DNA of 64,000 nt, taken from the NCBI RefSeq assembly GCF_004216565.1, contig NZ_SGWV01000011.1, positions 1 to 64,000 of the forward strand. Reading direction: 5' to 3'. Origin of the DNA: Sphaerotilus mobilis. GTDB lineage: Bacteria > Pseudomonadota > Gammaproteobacteria > Burkholderiales > Burkholderiaceae_C. Position numbers and translations under genes: made by a program. Shown in pieces: positions 61,846 through 64,000 of the stretch. Under the pieces are notes generated by a model that made no database searches, was not told the DNA's origin, and saw only the letters and a list, made by a program, of their open reading frames with translations. Positions within the stretch are counted from its first letter, which is position 1. The number at the start of each line of letters is the position of its first letter.

Positions 61846-62805
61846 TCAGGGCCGGAAGCCGTCCTTCAGGCTGGCGCGCAGGAATTCGACCAGTGCGTGC
61901 ACCGCGCGGGGCACGTAGGGGCTGTAGGGGCGGATGGCGAACAGCGATTCGCCGAAGCTGCCGACCGGGCGCCAGTCCGGCAGGAGGGCCTGCAGCGTGC
62001 CGGCGCGCAGGGCGGCCTGGGCGCTGAAGTCGGGCAGCAGAGCGATGCCCAGGCCGTCGATGGCGGCTTCGCGCAGGGCCTCGCTGTTGTTGGCGCTGAA
62101 TGGGCCGCGGATGGCGACCGTGAGCGGGGCGGACGCGCGCTCGTCGCCGGGCGTCGGCGTGGCTTCGAACTGCCAGGTCGGCGTCTCGCCGGGCCGGGCG
62201 TAGGAGAGGCAGTCGTGCCGTCCAAGATCGGCCGCCAGCTCGCCGGGATGGGCCGGCCGGCCGCGCCGTGCCAGGTAGTCGGCGCTGGCGACCAGGCAGG
62301 AGCGGGTCTCGCACAGCGTCCAGGCGACGTGGGTCTCGGGTGGCCGGGCGGTGTGGCGGATGGCCAGATCGAAGCCTTCCTGGGCCAGCGACAGCAGCTG
62401 ATCGGTCAGCACCAGCTCGATGCGCACCTCGGGCACCTCGCGCAGGAAGCCCGCCAGTCGCGGCACGATCTGCTGGCGACCCAGCGCCACCGGCGCGGTC
62501 AGGCGCAACAGGCCGCTCGGCGCGGCGGCCAGGTCCTTGACCTGGGCCAGCTCGCGTTCGATCTGCGCGTAGGCGTCGCGTGTGCTGTCGGCCAGCTGCT
62601 GGCCAGCTTCGGTCAGGCGCACGCTGCGGGTGGTGCGGCGCACCAGCGGCACGCCAGCGGCGCGTTCCAGCTCGGCGATGCGCTGGCTCATGGCCGCCTT
62701 GCTGACACCCAGGCGCTGCGCCGCCGCCGTGTAGCTGCCCAGCGCGCCGAGCACGCCCAGCCAGTGGATGTGGGCCCAGAGCCCGTCGACGCGGCGTGTT
62801 TCCAT
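61846..62805 (-). CDS. LysR-type transcriptional regulator
   Basis: A 319-residue LTTR. The HTH is in SYTAAAQRLGVSKAAMSQRI (about residues 24-43) and the C-terminal effector domain has SFDLAIRHT- and LPDFSAQAALRAGTL-type blocks. GGAG lies upstream of the ATG at 62805. It is divergent from mmsA by 242 bases, and LTTRs in this position usually control the neighbouring gene. The effector is unknown. Confidence 0.87.
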   Translation of the reverse strand: METRRVDGLWAHIHWLGVLGALGSYTAAAQRLGVSKAAMSQRIAELERAAGVPLVRRTTRSVRLTEAGQQLADSTRDAYAQIERELAQVKDLAAAPSGLLRLTAPVALGRQQIVPRLAGFLREVPEVRIELVLTDQLLSLAQEGFDLAIRHTARPPETHVAWTLCETRSCLVASADYLARRGRPAHPGELAADLGRHDCLSYARPGETPTWQFEATPTPGDERASAPLTVAIRGPFSANNSEALREAAIDGLGIALLPDFSAQAALRAGTLQALLPDWRPVGSFGESLFAIRPYSPYVPRAVHALVEFLRASLKDGFRP

Positions 62806-62901
62806 GGTCGGCTCCGGCTGACGATCGCCCCGATGGGGGTGGCGCCTCAAGGCTGTCCGTCAGCGTGGGTGTTGCAGGGTTCCTGCTTTGTTCTTGTTTT
62901 C

Positions 62902-62925
62902 CACGGGGGATTGTTTTCCCTCGTG
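62902..62925. promoter_or_regulatory. Imperfect inverted repeat in the LysR/mmsA intergenic region
   Basis: CACGGGGG (62902-62909) and CCCTCGTG (62918-62925) form near-symmetric arms with a G/A mismatch, which is compatible with a LysR-type T-N11-A site. The 242-base region also has TAGACT at 62973-62978, a possible -10 for mmsA. Confidence 0.3.
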
Positions 62926-63047
62926 AACAGTGTAGTCAGCCTGCGGCCCTTTTTCAGCCCGACCCCGCTGCCTAGACTGCGCACACGTTCAGCACATGAA
63001 CCTGGCAGACCGCGCTGTCGCAGCCTGCCCACCTCCAGGAGACCGAC

Positions 63048-64000
63048 ATGGGCGCACCCGACGCATTCACTTCCACCACCGACGTGGGCCACTACATCGG
63101 CGGCCAGGTCGTTGCTGGCCACAGCGGCCGCACGCAAGGCGTCTACAACCCGGCCACCGGCCAGGTCGCCCGCCAGGTCGCGCTGGCCTCGGTCGACGAG
63201 GTCAACGCCGCCGTCGCGTCCGCCAAGGCGGCTTTCCCGGCTTGGTCGGCGATGCCGGCGATCCGGCGGGCCCGCATCATGGACAAGTTCCTCGCTCTGC
63301 TCAACGAGCACCGCGACACGCTGGCCGCCATCATCGTGGCCGAGCACGGCAAGGTCTTCACCGACGCCCAGGGCGAGGTCACCCGCGGCATCGAGATCGT
63401 CGAGTTCGCCTGCGGCATTCCGCAGCTGCTCAAGGGCGACTACACCGAGCAGGTCTCCACCGGCATCGACAACTGGACGATGCGCCAGGCGCTTGGCGTC
63501 GTTGCCGGCATCACGCCGTTCAACTTCCCCTGCATGGTGCCGTGCTGGATGTTCCCGGTGGCCATCGCCTGCGGCAACACCTTCGTGCTCAAGCCCAGCG
63601 AACGCGACCCGTCGGCTTCGCTGTTCATGGCCGACCTGCTGACCCGGGCGGGCCTGCCTTCGGGCGTGTTCAACGTCGTCCAGGGCGACAAGGTGGCGGT
63701 CGACACGCTGCTGACCCATGTCGATGTGAAGGCGCTGTCCTTCGTGGGCTCGACCCCGATCGCGCAGTACATCTACGAGACCGGCGCCCACCACGGCAAG
63801 CGCGTGCAGGCCCTGGGTGGCGCCAAGAACCACATGGTCGTGATGCCCGATGCCGACGTCGACCAGGTCGTCGACGCGCTGATCGGCGCGGCCTACGGCT
63901 CGGCCGGTGAGCGCTGCATGGCGATCTCGGTGGCCGTGCTGGTCGGCGACATTGCCGATCAGGTGGTCCAGCGCGTGGCCGAACGCGCCCGCACGCTCAA
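63048..64000 (+). CDS. mmsA: Methylmalonate-semialdehyde dehydrogenase (CoA acylating), 3' end outside window
   Basis: The first 317 codons of a class I aldehyde dehydrogenase. The oxyanion and cofactor region reads [15 protein letters not shown], the GG motif is ALGGAKNH, and the catalytic Cys is in [11 protein letters not shown] (about residue 289). MMSDHs oxidise methylmalonate or malonate semialdehyde to propionyl- or acetyl-CoA in valine and inositol breakdown. The ATG at 63048 has CAGGAG 8 bases before it. The gene continues beyond base 64000. The upstream LysR regulator may control it. Confidence 0.9.
   Translation, partial: MGAPDAFTSTTDVGHYIGGQVVAGHSGRTQGVYNPATGQVARQVALASVDEVNAAVASAKAAFPAWSAMPAIRRARIMDKFLALLNEHRDTLAAIIVAEHGKVFTDAQGEVTRGIEIVEFACGIPQLLKGDYTEQVSTGIDNWTMRQALGVVAGITPFNFPCMVPCWMFPVAIACGNTFVLKPSERDPSASLFMADLLTRAGLPSGVFNVVQGDKVAVDTLLTHVDVKALSFVGSTPIAQYIYETGAHHGKRVQALGGAKNHMVVMPDADVDQVVDALIGAAYGSAGERCMAISVAVLVGDIADQVVQRVAERARTL

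Noticed and set aside
1-64000. Insertion sequences, prophage or integrative elements
   Set aside because: No transposase, integrase, or flanking inverted or direct repeats were seen, and base use is even across the window.

Overview
The window reads as chromosomal DNA of a high-GC betaproteobacterium of the order Burkholderiales, most like the Leptothrix/Rubrivivax/Ideonella group. This rests on the gene pairs seen (DUF3579 protein beside argD, petABC followed by sspA/sspB, a PduO-type cobalamin adenosyltransferase beside a UPF0149 protein), the strong G/C third-position bias, dense ATGA-type gene overlaps and CTANAAT-like -10 boxes. There is no phage, transposon or CRISPR. The first 44 bases are the 3' end of a 5S rRNA followed by the rRNA operon terminator.

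Bases 480-30,500 hold arginine biosynthesis genes (argD, argF and, 26 kb later, argG) with a large aryl polyene (APE)/xanthomonadin-type pigment locus between argF and argG. The + strand arm (2952-12569) starts directly on the argF stop codon. It encodes an AMP-ligase, two hotdog dehydratases, an LpxL-like acyltransferase, a LolA-like carrier, a polysaccharide deacetylase, a methyltransferase, a ketosynthase/chain-length-factor pair, a ketoreductase and a cation/proton antiporter. A - strand block (12514-16128) adds a GT2 glycosyltransferase, a PlsC-like acyltransferase, a MipA/OmpV outer-membrane protein and an FkbO/Hyg5/XanB2-type chorismatase that could make the hydroxybenzoate head group. 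Three + strand genes (metallophosphatase, Ser/Thr kinase-UspA fusion, DnaQ-like exonuclease; 16332-19131) separate this from the second - strand arm (19146-28604). That arm has a ketosynthase, two acyl carrier proteins, a PAP2 phosphatase, a halogenase-family flavoprotein, a second ketosynthase/chain-length-factor pair, an MMPL exporter and a COG4648 membrane protein. Together they can activate an aryl starter, extend and reduce a polyene on ACPs, move it to an envelope lipid or glycan and export it.

Bases 30,100-43,400 are mixed: ppnP, a secreted SUOX-fold protein with a hybrid histidine kinase, a small membrane protein, radA, arfB-alr, lplT, a DMT permease, a degenerate double-receiver protein, an aromatic aminotransferase and an aldehyde-dehydrogenase homologue that has lost its catalytic Cys and Glu. 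Bases 43,690-48,520 carry mscL, the cytochrome bc1 operon petABC and sspA-sspB, followed by tRNA-Thr(UGU).

Bases 48,700-64,000 contain a DUF454 protein, dinB, a DUF5666 lipoprotein, tldD, and an aroG-type DAHP synthase preceded by what looks like a Phe-leader-peptide attenuator. Then come a cobalamin adenosyltransferase, UPF0149 and UspA proteins, a PhoD-type phosphatase, an ArgP-like regulator divergent from dadA, a structured region of unknown role with a G8C8 palindrome and an orphan terminator, and a LysR regulator divergent from mmsA, which runs off the window end.

All calls come from reading the sequence and knowledge of the families. No database search was run.
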